Positions 1 through 8,462 of a DNA stretch of 64,000 nucleotides are shown piece by piece. Numbering within the stretch: the stretch's first letter is position 1; each line of letters starts with the position of its first letter. The position numbers and the translations under genes are program-made. The stretch comes from an uncultured Odoribacter sp. (GTDB lineage: Bacteria > Bacteroidota > Bacteroidia > Bacteroidales > Marinifilaceae). The notes under the pieces are model-generated. The model was not told the DNA's origin. It saw only the letters and a program-made list of their open reading frames with translations, and did no database searches. The DNA lies in the NCBI GenBank assembly GCA_900541415.1, contig UQJP01000005.1, positions 1 to 64,000 on the forward strand, in the 5' to 3' direction.

Positions 1-216
1 ACAAAGGAGAGAGGCCTGCGGATGCAGCATAAAAACATCGTAGCCGAGATCGCCTCCCCGGTCGCGGTGGCCTTCATTCCAGTCGGAGAAATTATAATTA
101 AAGCGCAGGGCTCCCCCCAGCTTAAATTTAGGCAATTCTTTTTTAGGCAGCTCTGTTGCTCCCAGAAAAACCGGAAGGTAAAAGCATAAAGCTGCTGTAA
201 GAAAGTGTTTTATCAT
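1..216 (-). CDS. Outer-membrane porin, N-terminal part (cut by window edge)
   Basis: The minus strand opens with ATG at 216 and stays open for 72 codons to the window edge. The product starts with a clear signal peptide (MIKHFLTAALCFYLPVFLGA) followed by a segment containing KFKLGGALRFNYNFSDW, which looks like the first beta strand of an OprO/OprP-type porin. A second, complete porin of this broad type lies at 42304-43500. Family assignment rests on only about 50 mature residues and is an inference. Confidence 0.6.
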   Translation of the reverse strand, partial: MIKHFLTAALCFYLPVFLGATELPKKELPKFKLGGALRFNYNFSDWNEGHRDRGGDLGYDVFMLHPQASLLC

Positions 217-373
217 ATTCTTGTATTCATGTTGTTAATACTTATTTCATAATCTTATAAGGTATAACGAAATTTTAACCTTGAGGTTGCATTAATTTTG
301 TCTATAAGATAGGATGTCGCCTAAATAAGGTTAAGATTGACAACTTTTTTGAAATTTTTCAGTATAACTTAAA

Positions 374-392
374 CACCCCGGATTCCGGGGTG
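374..392 (+). other. Strong hairpin in the leader of the DUF5996 gene
   Basis: CACCCCGG (374-381) and CCGGGGTG (385-392) form a perfect 8-bp stem with a 3-nt loop, ending 25 nt before the start codon at 418. No T-run follows, so it is not a typical terminator. A TAATTTTG box at 293-300 could be the promoter that places this hairpin in the mRNA leader. Confidence 0.4.
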
Positions 393-417
393 TGATTGAA
401 CATTAATATTTAAAGTC

Positions 418-1320
418 ATGAAATTTCAAAATTATACGGATTGGCAGGATACTGCCGACACGGTTCATTTACTGCTGCAAATGGCCGGAAAAGTAAAAGT
501 AGTTCGTTGTGATAAAAGGCCTGAATGGTCGCATATACGGTTATACCTTACCTTAGACGGGCTTTCCACAGGTATCGTTCCCTGTAATGAGTCGCCTTTT
601 GTCATTCATTTCAATTTCCGGGAAGATAAAATAGAATTCCGCAGTTATATTGGTAAGACTGCAGAAATACTTTTGCAGGACGGAAAAAGTATCCGGACTT
701 ATTATGAACAATTTACCGTAGCTCTGAAACAGATCGGTGCGCCAACCCGGATCAACGTACGCCCGCAGGAATTTTACGATCCGATTGATTTCGACAAAGA
801 TGAAAAACACCATAGTTATGATAAGAAAGCCGTCATGATATGGCTGGATAACCTGTTTTTCGCTTATCGTTCCTTGTGCCGTTTCCTCGCTCCCTTCCGG
901 GGTAAAACAGCTTCTCCCGCCTATTATTTCGGGACAATGGATTTAACCTGTATTGTATTTAGTGGTGAGCCGAAAGATTTTGGACGGAAAGGTAAAGTGA
1001 TGCCCTATGCCTTCGACGAACGTTTCTATGAATGCGGGTTTTGGCCGGGTGATCCGGTTTTCCCGGAACCGGCGTTCTTTGCGATGCCTTACCCTTTCAT
1101 GCCTGACATACAGGGAAACGATCACCTGATTCGTCCCGACAAGGCTTTTTTCAAACCTGCGAAACAGGAGTTTTTCCTGACGTTGAAGGATGCGCTTACC
1201 TATCCCGATCCCGAAGATAAGGTTGCTGAATTTTGCCGTTCAGGCTTGGATATTGTGCAAAAAATCAATCCCTGGAAAGATTTTGAGTGGATCACCCGAC
1301 CATTGGATTATCCCGGATGA
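418..1320 (+). CDS. DUF5996 family protein
   Basis: This 300-aa soluble protein matches the DUF5996 family in layout: an N-terminal W-x-D-T-x-x-T-x-H-L-L-L-Q segment (TDWQDTADTVHLLLQ near residues 7-21), then PEWSHIRLYLTLDGLSTG around residues 35-53, and a proline- and aromatic-rich C-terminal half. No signal peptide or membrane segment is visible. The biochemical role of the family is not established to my knowledge. It stands alone between a divergent porin gene and the convergent LuxR regulator gene, with its own leader. Confidence 0.75.
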   Translation: MKFQNYTDWQDTADTVHLLLQMAGKVKVVRCDKRPEWSHIRLYLTLDGLSTGIVPCNESPFVIHFNFREDKIEFRSYIGKTAEILLQDGKSIRTYYEQFTVALKQIGAPTRINVRPQEFYDPIDFDKDEKHHSYDKKAVMIWLDNLFFAYRSLCRFLAPFRGKTASPAYYFGTMDLTCIVFSGEPKDFGRKGKVMPYAFDERFYECGFWPGDPVFPEPAFFAMPYPFMPDIQGNDHLIRPDKAFFKPAKQEFFLTLKDALTYPDPEDKVAEFCRSGLDIVQKINPWKDFEWITRPLDYPG

Positions 1321-1513
1321 TTTATGAAGATAAAAACCGGATACGGACGCTGTACGGGTGGAATGATGTCCGGCAGTCTGTGTCCGGCTTTTAGAATATG
1401 ATTAACCCGGGGAGGCTAAAATATAACACACACCTCAGAAGAATAGGTGAAGTAGATTAATTCTAAATCCTTTTAACCGTTCAGGTGTATGGTTTTATTC
1501 AATAGCCTGAATA

Positions 1514-2122
1514 TCAATAAATTTCGTTTTGCACGATAAGGTTGTTCAAAAGTGCATAAACAGTCATGCCTGAAACCGATTTAATACCTGTTTTCCGGGA
1601 AATATTTTTCCGGTGTGAAATCACGGTATGAATCGAGATATTGTGGAGGTCGGCGATTTCTTTGTTCGTCATTCCTTTAGCTACTGCCACCAAAATTTCT
1701 TTTTCACGGTCGGACAATTCGTAATTTTCCGTGTTTTCCGTCGGTTCTGAAACCGTATTGATAATTTCCCTTAATTTAGTTTCGATCTTGATTCGGTCGT
1801 CATAAATGTCGATCACTCCCTGATACTGTTTCAGGACTTCAGCGTCGGTATATCCATAGACGATGGCCACCAAAAGCAGATTCGGAAAATCCTGAAAAAT
1901 AGATTTCAGTGCCAGGCGGCGGTGAAATTCCACAACCACGGGATTGATAATTACAATATCGGCTTGCATAACAGCTAAATGTTCGGACAAATGATTCATA
2001 TCCGAAATCCAACCGGCTATTTTAAACGTTTTGTTGGCTTCGATAAGTGTTTGGATACCCGCCCTCACAATGGGAGACGGTTCTATAAGAGCTATCCGGT
2101 AAATTTTATTTTCGTTCGCCAT
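1514..2122 (-). CDS. LuxR-type regulator with degenerate receiver domain
   Basis: I start this 202-aa protein at MANENKI (ATG at 2122), which overlaps the 3' end of the hemerythrin gene by 17 nt, so the two are probably translationally coupled. The N-terminal half has a receiver-like fold (IALIEPSPIVRAG, then ADIVIINPVVVE), but the usual phosphoacceptor aspartate is replaced by Asn60 and the acidic pocket near residue 14 is reduced to one Glu. Residues 136-182 are a LuxR/NarL helix-turn-helix (LSDREKEILVAVAKGMTNKE). The protein should bind DNA; signalling by phosphorylation looks unlikely. The neighbouring di-iron protein suggests a redox, O2 or NO cue, which is inference. Confidence 0.85.
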   Translation of the reverse strand: MANENKIYRIALIEPSPIVRAGIQTLIEANKTFKIAGWISDMNHLSEHLAVMQADIVIINPVVVEFHRRLALKSIFQDFPNLLLVAIVYGYTDAEVLKQYQGVIDIYDDRIKIETKLREIINTVSEPTENTENYELSDREKEILVAVAKGMTNKEIADLHNISIHTVISHRKNISRKTGIKSVSGMTVYALLNNLIVQNEIY

Positions 2123-2807
2123 ATCTTTTTTCAATTTCCTGAACAAAAGGAATTAATATTCTGTCTTCGATCAACGTATGTGTGTTAATTTCTTCTTCGA
2201 ATTGAAAAATCTCAAACAACACGTCATTTTGTTCTTTGGAAGCACATGAATCTGGCAGATACTTAATAATTATATTTTTAAGGTCACTCAGCTTTTCCTC
2301 GATATTCGTATGGTTTTCCTCAAACTGATTAATATGGTAGTTCACCGTTACATTTTTTTGCATCAGTCCCCGAATATAAGGGAAAACCGTTTCTTCCTCA
2401 TACTTGAAATGGCTGACCACCTCGTTTTTATAGCCGTTGAAAAAGGTCTGTAAAACATTCCGGTGCTGGGGTTCACAATGGGAACTCATATCCTGGAGAT
2501 TTTTTTCTATGGCTCCGATTTTATCGCTCATGTAATATTGGTGTGAACTTTGCAGGTAGCTGATCAGGCAGTCAATATCCAGCGACATCAGTTCTTCTTC
2601 ACCCGGCAGATATTCGGGGAAGGTGTGAACATTGCACACCAACAGAAAAAAAGGAACCGGAATATCGTGTTGTTTGCAAACTTCTTTGACGCTTTTCTCT
2701 CCGAAACCCAGATGGATGTTAAAGCAAGACAGAACGGTCAATAGTTTGTAATTGGCAAGAATCATATCCGCCAGCTTCATATTTGCAGAGAATAGTAGAT
2801 GATTCAT
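2106..2807 (-). CDS. Hemerythrin-domain protein, RIC/YtfE-like
   Basis: This 233-aa cytoplasmic protein combines a short ScdA_N/DUF542-like N-terminus (residues 13-50, with Cys28 and Cys44) and a hemerythrin-like four-helix bundle. Likely di-iron ligands are His89, His133 and Glu137 (HFKYE), His158, His166, and His210 with Glu214 (HTLIE). Relatives of this architecture, YtfE/RIC and ScdA, repair iron-sulphur clusters after nitrosative or oxidative stress. Unlike them it lacks a tidy GCGG motif (here HLGFGEKS), so a sensory role is also possible. It is the first gene of a two-gene unit with the LuxR regulator. Confidence 0.8.
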   Translation of the reverse strand: MNHLLFSANMKLADMILANYKLLTVLSCFNIHLGFGEKSVKEVCKQHDIPVPFFLLVCNVHTFPEYLPGEEELMSLDIDCLISYLQSSHQYYMSDKIGAIEKNLQDMSSHCEPQHRNVLQTFFNGYKNEVVSHFKYEEETVFPYIRGLMQKNVTVNYHINQFEENHTNIEEKLSDLKNIIIKYLPDSCASKEQNDVLFEIFQFEEEINTHTLIEDRILIPFVQEIEKRYGERK

Positions 2808-3263
2808 TTCGTCGTTTTTTTGTTGTGAAGATAAGGTAAGCCGTATACACAGCCAAAATAGGTTTGGACTTATACGGGAACTTAGCTTTTCTTATACAAA
2901 AATAAGGTTTTCTCCGGTAAATTCGTCCATCTGAAACATTTCCTTGTAAAATGTTGATTTAATTAACAGACGTTCAAAAGTACAATTTTCATTTTTGGCG
3001 GAGAATGCCATTTGTTAGGGATATTTACAAACAGTTATCCCTATTCGTGGGGATGGTTTGCTTTAATTCTTAAAAATATCGATAAATGATTCAAAACCAT
3101 GAAACTATGTTGTTAAGTTCCGAAGATAGTTTTTCCTGTATCGAGAAAATAAGGTGGAGGTTTGGGGTTGTTGTCAGGATTTTAGGATTTGTAAAACCGT
3201 TTGACCTGTAATTGTGCGTTGGGGCTGAATTTACCTGTAAGGCAGGAAGAAAGGAAAAATAAA
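2808..3263. other. Intergenic region between the hemerythrin gene and the OadB terminator
   Basis: I see no convincing gene here. It should hold the hemerythrin promoter. A dyad TAGGGATA (3016-3023) and TATCCCTA (3036-3043) with a 12-nt centre lies about 210 bp upstream of that gene and could be an operator or a hairpin. The right arm can also pair with the GGGGAT that follows. Confidence 0.4.
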
Positions 3264-3295
3264 CCAGCCTATAATTTATCAAAATTATAGGCTGG
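3264..3295 (-). terminator. Rho-independent terminator of the OadB gene
   Basis: A near-perfect inverted repeat (CCAGCCTATAATTT against AAATTATAGGCTGG) sits just downstream of the minus-strand OadB gene. On the minus strand it is followed by TTTATTTTTCC, the expected U-rich tail. Confidence 0.8.
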
Positions 3296-3333
3296 TGACG
3301 GCAAACATATCTTGTTTGCAAGGATCGATAGCC

Positions 3334-4548
3334 TTATAATAGGGGTATAATAGATGTGTAAACTCCGGCGATAATCGCAGAGGTGATTACTCCGGAGATA
3401 TTGGCACCTAAAGCTTCTCCCAAAATGAAAGAGTCGGGATTTTCCTTACTCACGAGTTTTTGGGCGACTTTTGCTGTGGTCGGGACACAACTGACGGCAG
3501 CAATACCGATAACCGGATTATAATTGCCTTTTTTGATGAAATACATGATATAACCTCCGATGATCCCTCCAATGCCGGATAATAATAAAGCGACAATACT
3601 TAAAATCAGTAATTTGCCTACTTTGGGGTCTAATAGCAGATGGGCATCACACAAAACTCCCAGTAGAACGCCTAACATAAAGGTCGATCCGTATAATAAC
3701 GGACCGCTTACAAAATCGAACACTGGTTTCAGGTTAGATTCCCGAACAGCGACTCCGATAAACAGAGAAAAGAAAAGCGGTGAAGCTACCGGGAACAGAA
3801 AACACAGCAGTGCACACAGGATGACCGCAAAGGCTAATTTGACTTTAGGGTCGTAATTTTTCGCCGGTTTGGTTTCTTTCATTTTAATTGCCCGTAAGCG
3901 TTGAGGAATCAGTAGTTTTACAAGATACGGATAGCCTCCGTAGGTTAATCCCAGGTATAAATAAGCCACCACTGTAATCGGTACAAACAGGTGTTTGGCC
4001 AATACTAGGGAAGTGAACAGCACCATCGGCCCGTCCGCACCGCCGACCATAGCTACGGAAGCGCTTTCTTTCAGGCTTAATCCCATTGAAGATGCGATAG
4101 GGATCGTCAGGAATGTTCCCAATTCCGCACATAAGGCCAGGAAAATACTGGTAACAGGTCTTTGCAGCAGATAACCGACATCTAATAGCGTGCCTATTCC
4201 CATAAATACAAAACAGGCAATCAGTCCGTTGCTAAATGTAAACGTATAGATCGGCTGCAAGAAATCGATTTGCATCGTATTCATTAGCTCGTCGGTATCG
4301 GTAAGCATAGGATCCAGAAAAAGATTCCCTAAACCGCCTCCGGGCATAAATAAGGTGCCGCAATTGATGGCGATCATGCCCAATCCCATTGGGATCATGA
4401 TCATAGGTTCTAAAATACCTTTCCAGCCTAAATAGATCAATGCAAATCCGAGAAGAATCAAGACAACACGAGCTGTGGCCAGGAGCCAACCTCCCGCTGC
4501 CATTGTCCCAAAACCTTGAAATAAACTATAAAAATCAATATTTTCCAT
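3334..4548 (-). CDS. Sodium-translocating decarboxylase, beta subunit (OadB/GcdB/MmdB type)
   Basis: This 404-aa, roughly ten-helix membrane protein has the hallmark regions of the beta subunit that couples decarboxylation of a carboxybiotin to Na+ export: the N-terminal MENIDFYSLFQGFG and GWKGILEPMIMIPMGLGMI, the central GGADGPMVLFTSLVLA near residue 168, and the C-terminal AAVSCVPTTAKVAQKL and EALGANISGVI. In gut Bacteroidota it usually serves methylmalonyl-CoA or oxaloacetate decarboxylase. The carboxyltransferase and biotin-carrier genes are not beside it here, so the substrate cannot be named. A small membrane protein gene lies upstream, separated by a hairpin. Confidence 0.9.
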   Translation of the reverse strand: MENIDFYSLFQGFGTMAAGGWLLATARVVLILLGFALIYLGWKGILEPMIMIPMGLGMIAINCGTLFMPGGGLGNLFLDPMLTDTDELMNTMQIDFLQPIYTFTFSNGLIACFVFMGIGTLLDVGYLLQRPVTSIFLALCAELGTFLTIPIASSMGLSLKESASVAMVGGADGPMVLFTSLVLAKHLFVPITVVAYLYLGLTYGGYPYLVKLLIPQRLRAIKMKETKPAKNYDPKVKLAFAVILCALLCFLFPVASPLFFSLFIGVAVRESNLKPVFDFVSGPLLYGSTFMLGVLLGVLCDAHLLLDPKVGKLLILSIVALLLSGIGGIIGGYIMYFIKKGNYNPVIGIAAVSCVPTTAKVAQKLVSKENPDSFILGEALGANISGVITSAIIAGVYTSIIPLL

Positions 4549-4591
4549 GATGATTGAACGAGTGTGATTTTAGAAGATGTAATTTGATTTT

Positions 4592-4623
4592 ATTTATCCC
4601 ACATCTTCCGATGTGGGATAAAT
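4592..4623 (-). terminator. Intercistronic hairpin between the small membrane protein and OadB genes
   Basis: ATTTATCCCACATC (4592-4605) and its complement at 4610-4623 form a perfect 14-bp stem with a TTCC loop. On the minus strand it follows the stop of the 4627-4923 gene and runs into AAAATCAAATT. It could terminate, or uncouple expression of the two genes by protecting one mRNA end. Confidence 0.5.
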
Positions 4624-4626
4624 AGA

Positions 4627-4923
4627 TTAGGCTGTGACTCTCCTTTGGGGTTTTAAACTGTGGAGTGTTTCGTTCAATCTCTGACCTAATTTTCGTTGTC
4701 TTGTTGTATGTTTGTGAGTGGTAACAGCTGTCAGCTCTGCCACTGGAGTGAGCTGCAACGATTTCCTTTCCTTTTTTAAATTCAGGATCTCTTCTTTGTG
4801 TGAATGGTAAAAATCTAAAAAGTCAGCCCAATTGGCAATCGCTTTAATAATGCCGGCAACAAAAAATCCGATGATAAAGGTTAATCCCATCATTGCGAGC
4901 GTGGATAATAATAAACTGTACAT
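4627..4923 (-). CDS. Small single-pass membrane protein, possible gamma-like subunit
   Basis: I start this 98-aa protein at MYSLLLSTLAMMGLTF (ATG at 4923); the longer upstream extension looks non-coding. Residues 3-27 form one transmembrane helix, followed by a charged cytoplasmic region (HKEEILNLKKERKSLQL) and a basic, Thr/Ala-rich tail. Size, topology and position just upstream of OadB recall the gamma subunit (OadG) that anchors Na+-pumping decarboxylases, but sequence similarity to OadG is not obvious by eye. Confidence 0.5.
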   Translation of the reverse strand: MYSLLLSTLAMMGLTFIIGFFVAGIIKAIANWADFLDFYHSHKEEILNLKKERKSLQLTPVAELTAVTTHKHTTRQRKLGQRLNETLHSLKPQRRVTA

Positions 4924-5147
4924 AACGATATAATTTAAAATATAATAATGCTTTAGAAAACCGGATATACTGCCTTGATAAAAACGTATATCGTAACTGG
5001 CAGGACGTTCTATTCCGGCGTTTATGGAGGTCCCGACGTAATGTCTTTCACATACGATGGAGAAAATCACGGTCAGGACAAGATGATATTACCCTGTAAA
5101 GAATAATAGATCAGAAAAGCGGCACACGTTCAACGTGCGCGAAAGAA

Positions 5148-5579
5148 TTAAATGATGATTCGTCTGAGAGTGTAGATATAATATCTGCACGAAGCTTCAA
5201 CAAAGCAATAGTGAAAACATTGAACTCCCGAATTTTTTGAGAATAAGGGAGGACGTAATGAAGAATGAATTTGCAAGGAATGCGTGGATTTCAGGGGCTT
5301 TGAAAAACTAACTCCTCTTGGAGAGACTGAAAGTGTGGAAAGCGTAAAATAGTCACAAATGCCTAAATAGAAACCCTCAAATTGGGTCGTCAGGTTTTTT
5401 AGGGATACCTGTCCCGCTTCATCCTCCGGCAAATCCTGGCTGCAACAAATCATCTCATTGGAATTTTGTTCCAATGCAGTGAATTCCATCTTCATATTCT
5501 GTGTGCTCTTTCCTTTGAGTCCGGAAAGGCTGAATATAAGCGAAATGCAAAATAATATGGCAAACCAGCTTCTTTTCAT
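5148..5579 (-). CDS. Hypothetical secreted protein
   Basis: This 143-aa frame begins with a credible signal peptide (MKRSWFAILFCISLIFSLSG). The mature part has several cysteines (MICCSQDLPEDEAG; GVQCFHYCFVEASC) and no recognised domain. It could instead be a shorter gene or a spurious frame, since the C-terminal third has low-quality composition. I do not recognise a family. Confidence 0.35.
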   Translation of the reverse strand: MKRSWFAILFCISLIFSLSGLKGKSTQNMKMEFTALEQNSNEMICCSQDLPEDEAGQVSLKNLTTQFEGFYLGICDYFTLSTLSVSPRGVSFSKPLKSTHSLQIHSSLRPPLFSKNSGVQCFHYCFVEASCRYYIYTLRRIII

Positions 5580-5960
5580 TGCGAACGTAAATATAGGAAA
5601 TAATATTTATAGTTGTTATCCCCGTGTCCCTTATTTTAAAGGCTATTTCTGAATAAAATTACTGCTTCTTTCCGGATTCATACGCAAATGAATTCATTTA
5701 GTTGTAAAATATTGATTTCGATTGGATTATAACATTCGGCGAATTGGAAAAAAATCCAAAATGTAAAAATAACTTATTCGTGGAACAGAAATTTTTTTAA
5801 TATCTGTAACCGACCTCTTTGATCGATCCGTATATAAATATGCAAAGAAATCCTAAATCTTACATGCGAAGCAAAATGGGTAAGGATATATAAAGCCTGT
5901 TTTTCAGGAACATTTTCGTCCGGACAAGTTGCGTAAAGCTTTTAGCTTATCCCAACGGGT
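5580..5960. other. AT-rich intergenic region upstream of menA
   Basis: I see no gene or clear repeat in this stretch between the divergent hypothetical gene and the menA promoter. Confidence 0.4.
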
Positions 5961-5990
5961 TTGGATTACATTAGGCTTGCATTATCTTTG
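5961..5990 (+). promoter_or_regulatory. menA promoter (Bacteroidota type)
   Basis: TTG at 5961-5963 and TATCTTTG at 5983-5990 are separated by exactly 19 nt, a perfect match to the Bacteroidota primary-sigma consensus. The transcript would start near 5997, about 20 nt before the ATG at 6019. Confidence 0.8.
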
Positions 5991-6018
5991 CGGCAAATAA
6001 AAAAAACAACTATATCAA

Positions 6019-6906
6019 ATGAACCTGAAGAAAGTAATCTTAGCTACTCGTCCGTGGTCTTTCCCGGCCTCTGTCATGCCTGTTCTCATCGGTATCGCCT
6101 ATGTTTATTTTCAACAGACGCAAACGGGAGTCGCTATTCAATGGTGGGCGTTGCCCCTTATCCTGTTCTCGGCCATAGCTTTTCATGCGGCGGGTAATAT
6201 GATCAGCGATTACCACGATGCTAAAACGGGGGTGGATAAGCTGGAATCGTTCGGAGATACTAACATGATGCTCAATAAGACCTTTTCGGAAAAAGAGTTC
6301 TTAAGTTTGGGTTTAGGCTGGCTGGCTTTGGCGGTTCTTACCGGATTTTTTTTAATGTGGCTTTCCTCGTGGAAATTGATGTTTTTCGGATTATTCGGCA
6401 TGGCCTGTACGTTTCTATATTATAAGATGAAATACAACGGCTGGGGAGATGTGGTCATCTTTTTTGCTTTTGGTTTCGCTATTGTGAATGGAACTGTGTT
6501 TGCTCTGTCGGGAATTTTGAACCTACAATCCATTTGTATCTCGATTCCGGTTTCACTACTGACTACAGCTATCCTTCATGCTAACAATACCAGGGATACC
6601 CCTTTGGATAAAGAAGCCGGTATAAAAACCTTTTCTATGATTTTGGGATTACGGCGGGCCAAAATTTATTACATCTTGCTGGTCTTGGGGGCGTATGTAT
6701 TGGAAGTCATTATGATCGGGATGGGATTTCTGCCTGTTTGGCATCTGTTAGTGTTGTTGAGCTTGCCTTTAGCCTTGAAAAACATCCACCTGATCAGGCG
6801 CATCCGCCACGAATCTTTGGAAGACATGGCACATTTGGACGTTTCTACCGCCCAACTGACAACAGCTTTCTCTATCCTCGCTATTGTCGGCTTTATATTG
6901 GCATAA
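6019..6906 (+). CDS. menA: 1,4-dihydroxy-2-naphthoate polyprenyltransferase (UbiA family)
   Basis: The 295-aa protein is a UbiA-superfamily membrane prenyltransferase with about eight or nine helices. The first Asp-rich motif is NMISDYHDAKTGVD (near residues 62-75) and the second is NNTRDTPLDKEAGIKT (near residues 189-204). These bind Mg2+ and the prenyl diphosphate. The N-terminal ATRPWSFPASVMPVLIG is typical of MenA, which attaches the isoprenoid tail to DHNA in menaquinone synthesis. No other men gene lies nearby. It is monocistronic behind its own promoter. Confidence 0.85.
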   Translation: MNLKKVILATRPWSFPASVMPVLIGIAYVYFQQTQTGVAIQWWALPLILFSAIAFHAAGNMISDYHDAKTGVDKLESFGDTNMMLNKTFSEKEFLSLGLGWLALAVLTGFFLMWLSSWKLMFFGLFGMACTFLYYKMKYNGWGDVVIFFAFGFAIVNGTVFALSGILNLQSICISIPVSLLTTAILHANNTRDTPLDKEAGIKTFSMILGLRRAKIYYILLVLGAYVLEVIMIGMGFLPVWHLLVLLSLPLALKNIHLIRRIRHESLEDMAHLDVSTAQLTTAFSILAIVGFILA

Positions 6907-7190
6907 CCTGAATACTATGTTCGGGTTGGGGTGTTGTCCTGTCGTTTAAGTAGGATTTTTAAAAGGATTTATTTTGCCGGATATTTCCGAAAAATAATAA
7001 AATATGGTTTTCCCGGATATATATACTCCATTCCAAAGTCGTTGGGTATAGCAGAAAATAACGTAATTTGCGAAGGCAATTTATAGCAAATGGAATTTCC
7101 TGTTGTTGATGTCTGCTAACCAGTTTGATCGTTGTGGTGTTTATTATAGGCTTTGCAATTAGCCTGCTTTAATTTACCATTTTAGAAATA
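6907..7190. other. Intergenic region between menA and the CRISPR array
   Basis: I see no gene here. There is no obvious terminator directly after menA; the first strong hairpin is the one at 7191-7217. Confidence 0.4.
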
Positions 7191-7217
7191 AGAAAACCAC
7201 CGCAAAGGTGGTTTTCT
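7191..7217. terminator. Hairpin terminator at the left end of the CRISPR array
   Basis: AGAAAACCACC (7191-7201) pairs with GGTGGTTTTCT (7207-7217) around a 5-nt loop. Both flanks are T-rich on their own strand, so it may act in both directions. It lies 76 bp left of the first repeat, where a minus-strand pre-crRNA would end. Confidence 0.6.
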
Positions 7218-7293
7218 TGTAGAAAGAAAGTGTGATTTTTTTATCCTGATTTGCTGTGTTTGTTGTTGGTAGTAAGTCATATACAGAGAATGA

Positions 7294-8339
7294 GTTGTAT
7301 AACCTATACCAAAGGTACGACTTTGAAAGCAAATCACAACTAAGCTGATCCTGCAATGTTTTTATGTCATGTTGTATAACCTATACCAAAGGTACGACTT
7401 TGAAAGCAAATCACAACTTCGGAAACGTCCGGGTACGGGCAATTGCTGTTGTATAACCTATACCAAAGGTACGACTTTGAAAGCAAATCACAACAGGTCA
7501 TTGTGACCAACCACTAAAATCCAGTTGTATAACCTATACCAAAGGTACGACTTTGAAAGCAAATCACAACACTTTCTTTACTTTCTTGTAGTAAAGATGA
7601 GTTGTATAACCTATACCAAAGGTACGACTTTGAAAGCAAATCACAACAAGTTTCCTCGCCAAACAGTTTTGTTTCGGTTGTATAACCTATACCAAAGGTA
7701 CGACTTTGAAAGCAAATCACAACCGCTGTCAATAGCACGAACCTGTCTTTCTGGTTGTATAACCTATACCAAAGGTACGACTTTGAAAGCAAATCACAAC
7801 TTCCATTCGAGATATGTGTACATCCCTTCAGTTGTATAACCTATACCAAAGGTACGACTTTGAAAGCAAATCACAACCTCAAACTCCGGGATAATAGAAA
7901 TACCTGGTTGTATAACCTATACCAAAGGTACGACTTTGAAAGCAAATCACAACCGTCCATAATATTGGTATTAAATTTATAATGTTGTATAACCTATACC
8001 AAAGGTACGACTTTGAAAGCAAATCACAACATCATTTCTAATTATAATTAGTCCTAAGTAGTTGTATAACCTATACCAAAGGTACGACTTTGAAAGCAAA
8101 TCACAACTCAGAAAGGACGATGCAGGAATATCATCCAGGTTGTATAACCTATACCAAAGGTACGACTTTGAAAGCAAATCACAACTACATGGGGGCAATC
8201 CTATTGGCTTATGTGGTTGTATAACCTATACCAAAGGTACGACTTTGAAAGCAAATCACAACTTGGTGTTTTTAAACCAAAAAAATACATCAGTTGTATA
8301 ACCTATACCAAAGGTACGACTTTAAAAGCAAATCACAAC
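7294..8339 (-). CRISPR. CRISPR array, 14 contiguous 47-bp repeats, type II-C-like
   Basis: Fourteen 47-bp repeats start at 7294, 7371, 7448, 7524, 7601, 7677, 7754, 7831, 7907, 7984, 8061, 8139, 8216 and 8293. They are separated by 13 unique spacers of 29-31 nt. On the plus strand a repeat begins GTTGTATAACCTATACC and ends GAAAGCAAATCACAAC; on the minus strand it begins GTTGTGATTTGC, the orientation expected for Bacteroidota type II-C crRNA. The last repeat (8293-8339) has one change (TTTAAAAG for TTTGAAAG). No cas1, cas2 or cas9 is present in the window. Each repeat holds TTG-N19-TACCTTTG on the minus strand (plus positions 17-24 and 44-46 of the repeat), a full Bacteroidota promoter, so transcription is probably leftward with starts inside the array. 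Confidence 0.97.
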
Positions 8340-8359
8340 TGCCGTAGTTGTCATCGGAT

Positions 8360-8390
8360 TTGTTTTTTCGGTTAAATAATCTTATCTTTG
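8360..8390 (+). promoter_or_regulatory. Plus-strand promoter beside the array
   Basis: TTG (8360-8362), 20 nt, then TATCTTTG (8383-8390) matches the Bacteroidota consensus. The start would be near 8397, just before the inverted repeat at 8404-8462. No open frame obviously belongs to it. Confidence 0.5.
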
Positions 8391-8403
8391 TGTCATATAA
8401 GAG

Positions 8404-8462
8404 ATAGCCCGCAGGATACAGCTCCGGATTGCAGTTCCGGCAGAAATGGTCTTCCGGGCTAT
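8404..8462 (+). repeat. Nested inverted repeat, possible structured RNA
   Basis: ATAGCCCG (8404-8411) pairs perfectly with CGGGCTAT (8455-8462), enclosing a second stem CCGGA (8424-8428) with TCCGG (8436-8440). The right arm overlaps the stop codon of the minus-strand fragment at 8459. It could be a short RNA made from the promoter at 8360-8390 or a terminator lacking a T-run. Confidence 0.4.

Noticed and set aside
3091..3321. 76-aa frame left of the OadB gene
   Set aside because: It runs through the terminator hairpin of the OadB gene and has no protein-like pattern.
7514..8301. Open frames through the CRISPR array on both strands
   Set aside because: They arise because the 47-bp repeat lacks stops in several frames; the peptides are just translated repeats (YNLYQRYDFESKSQ and the like).
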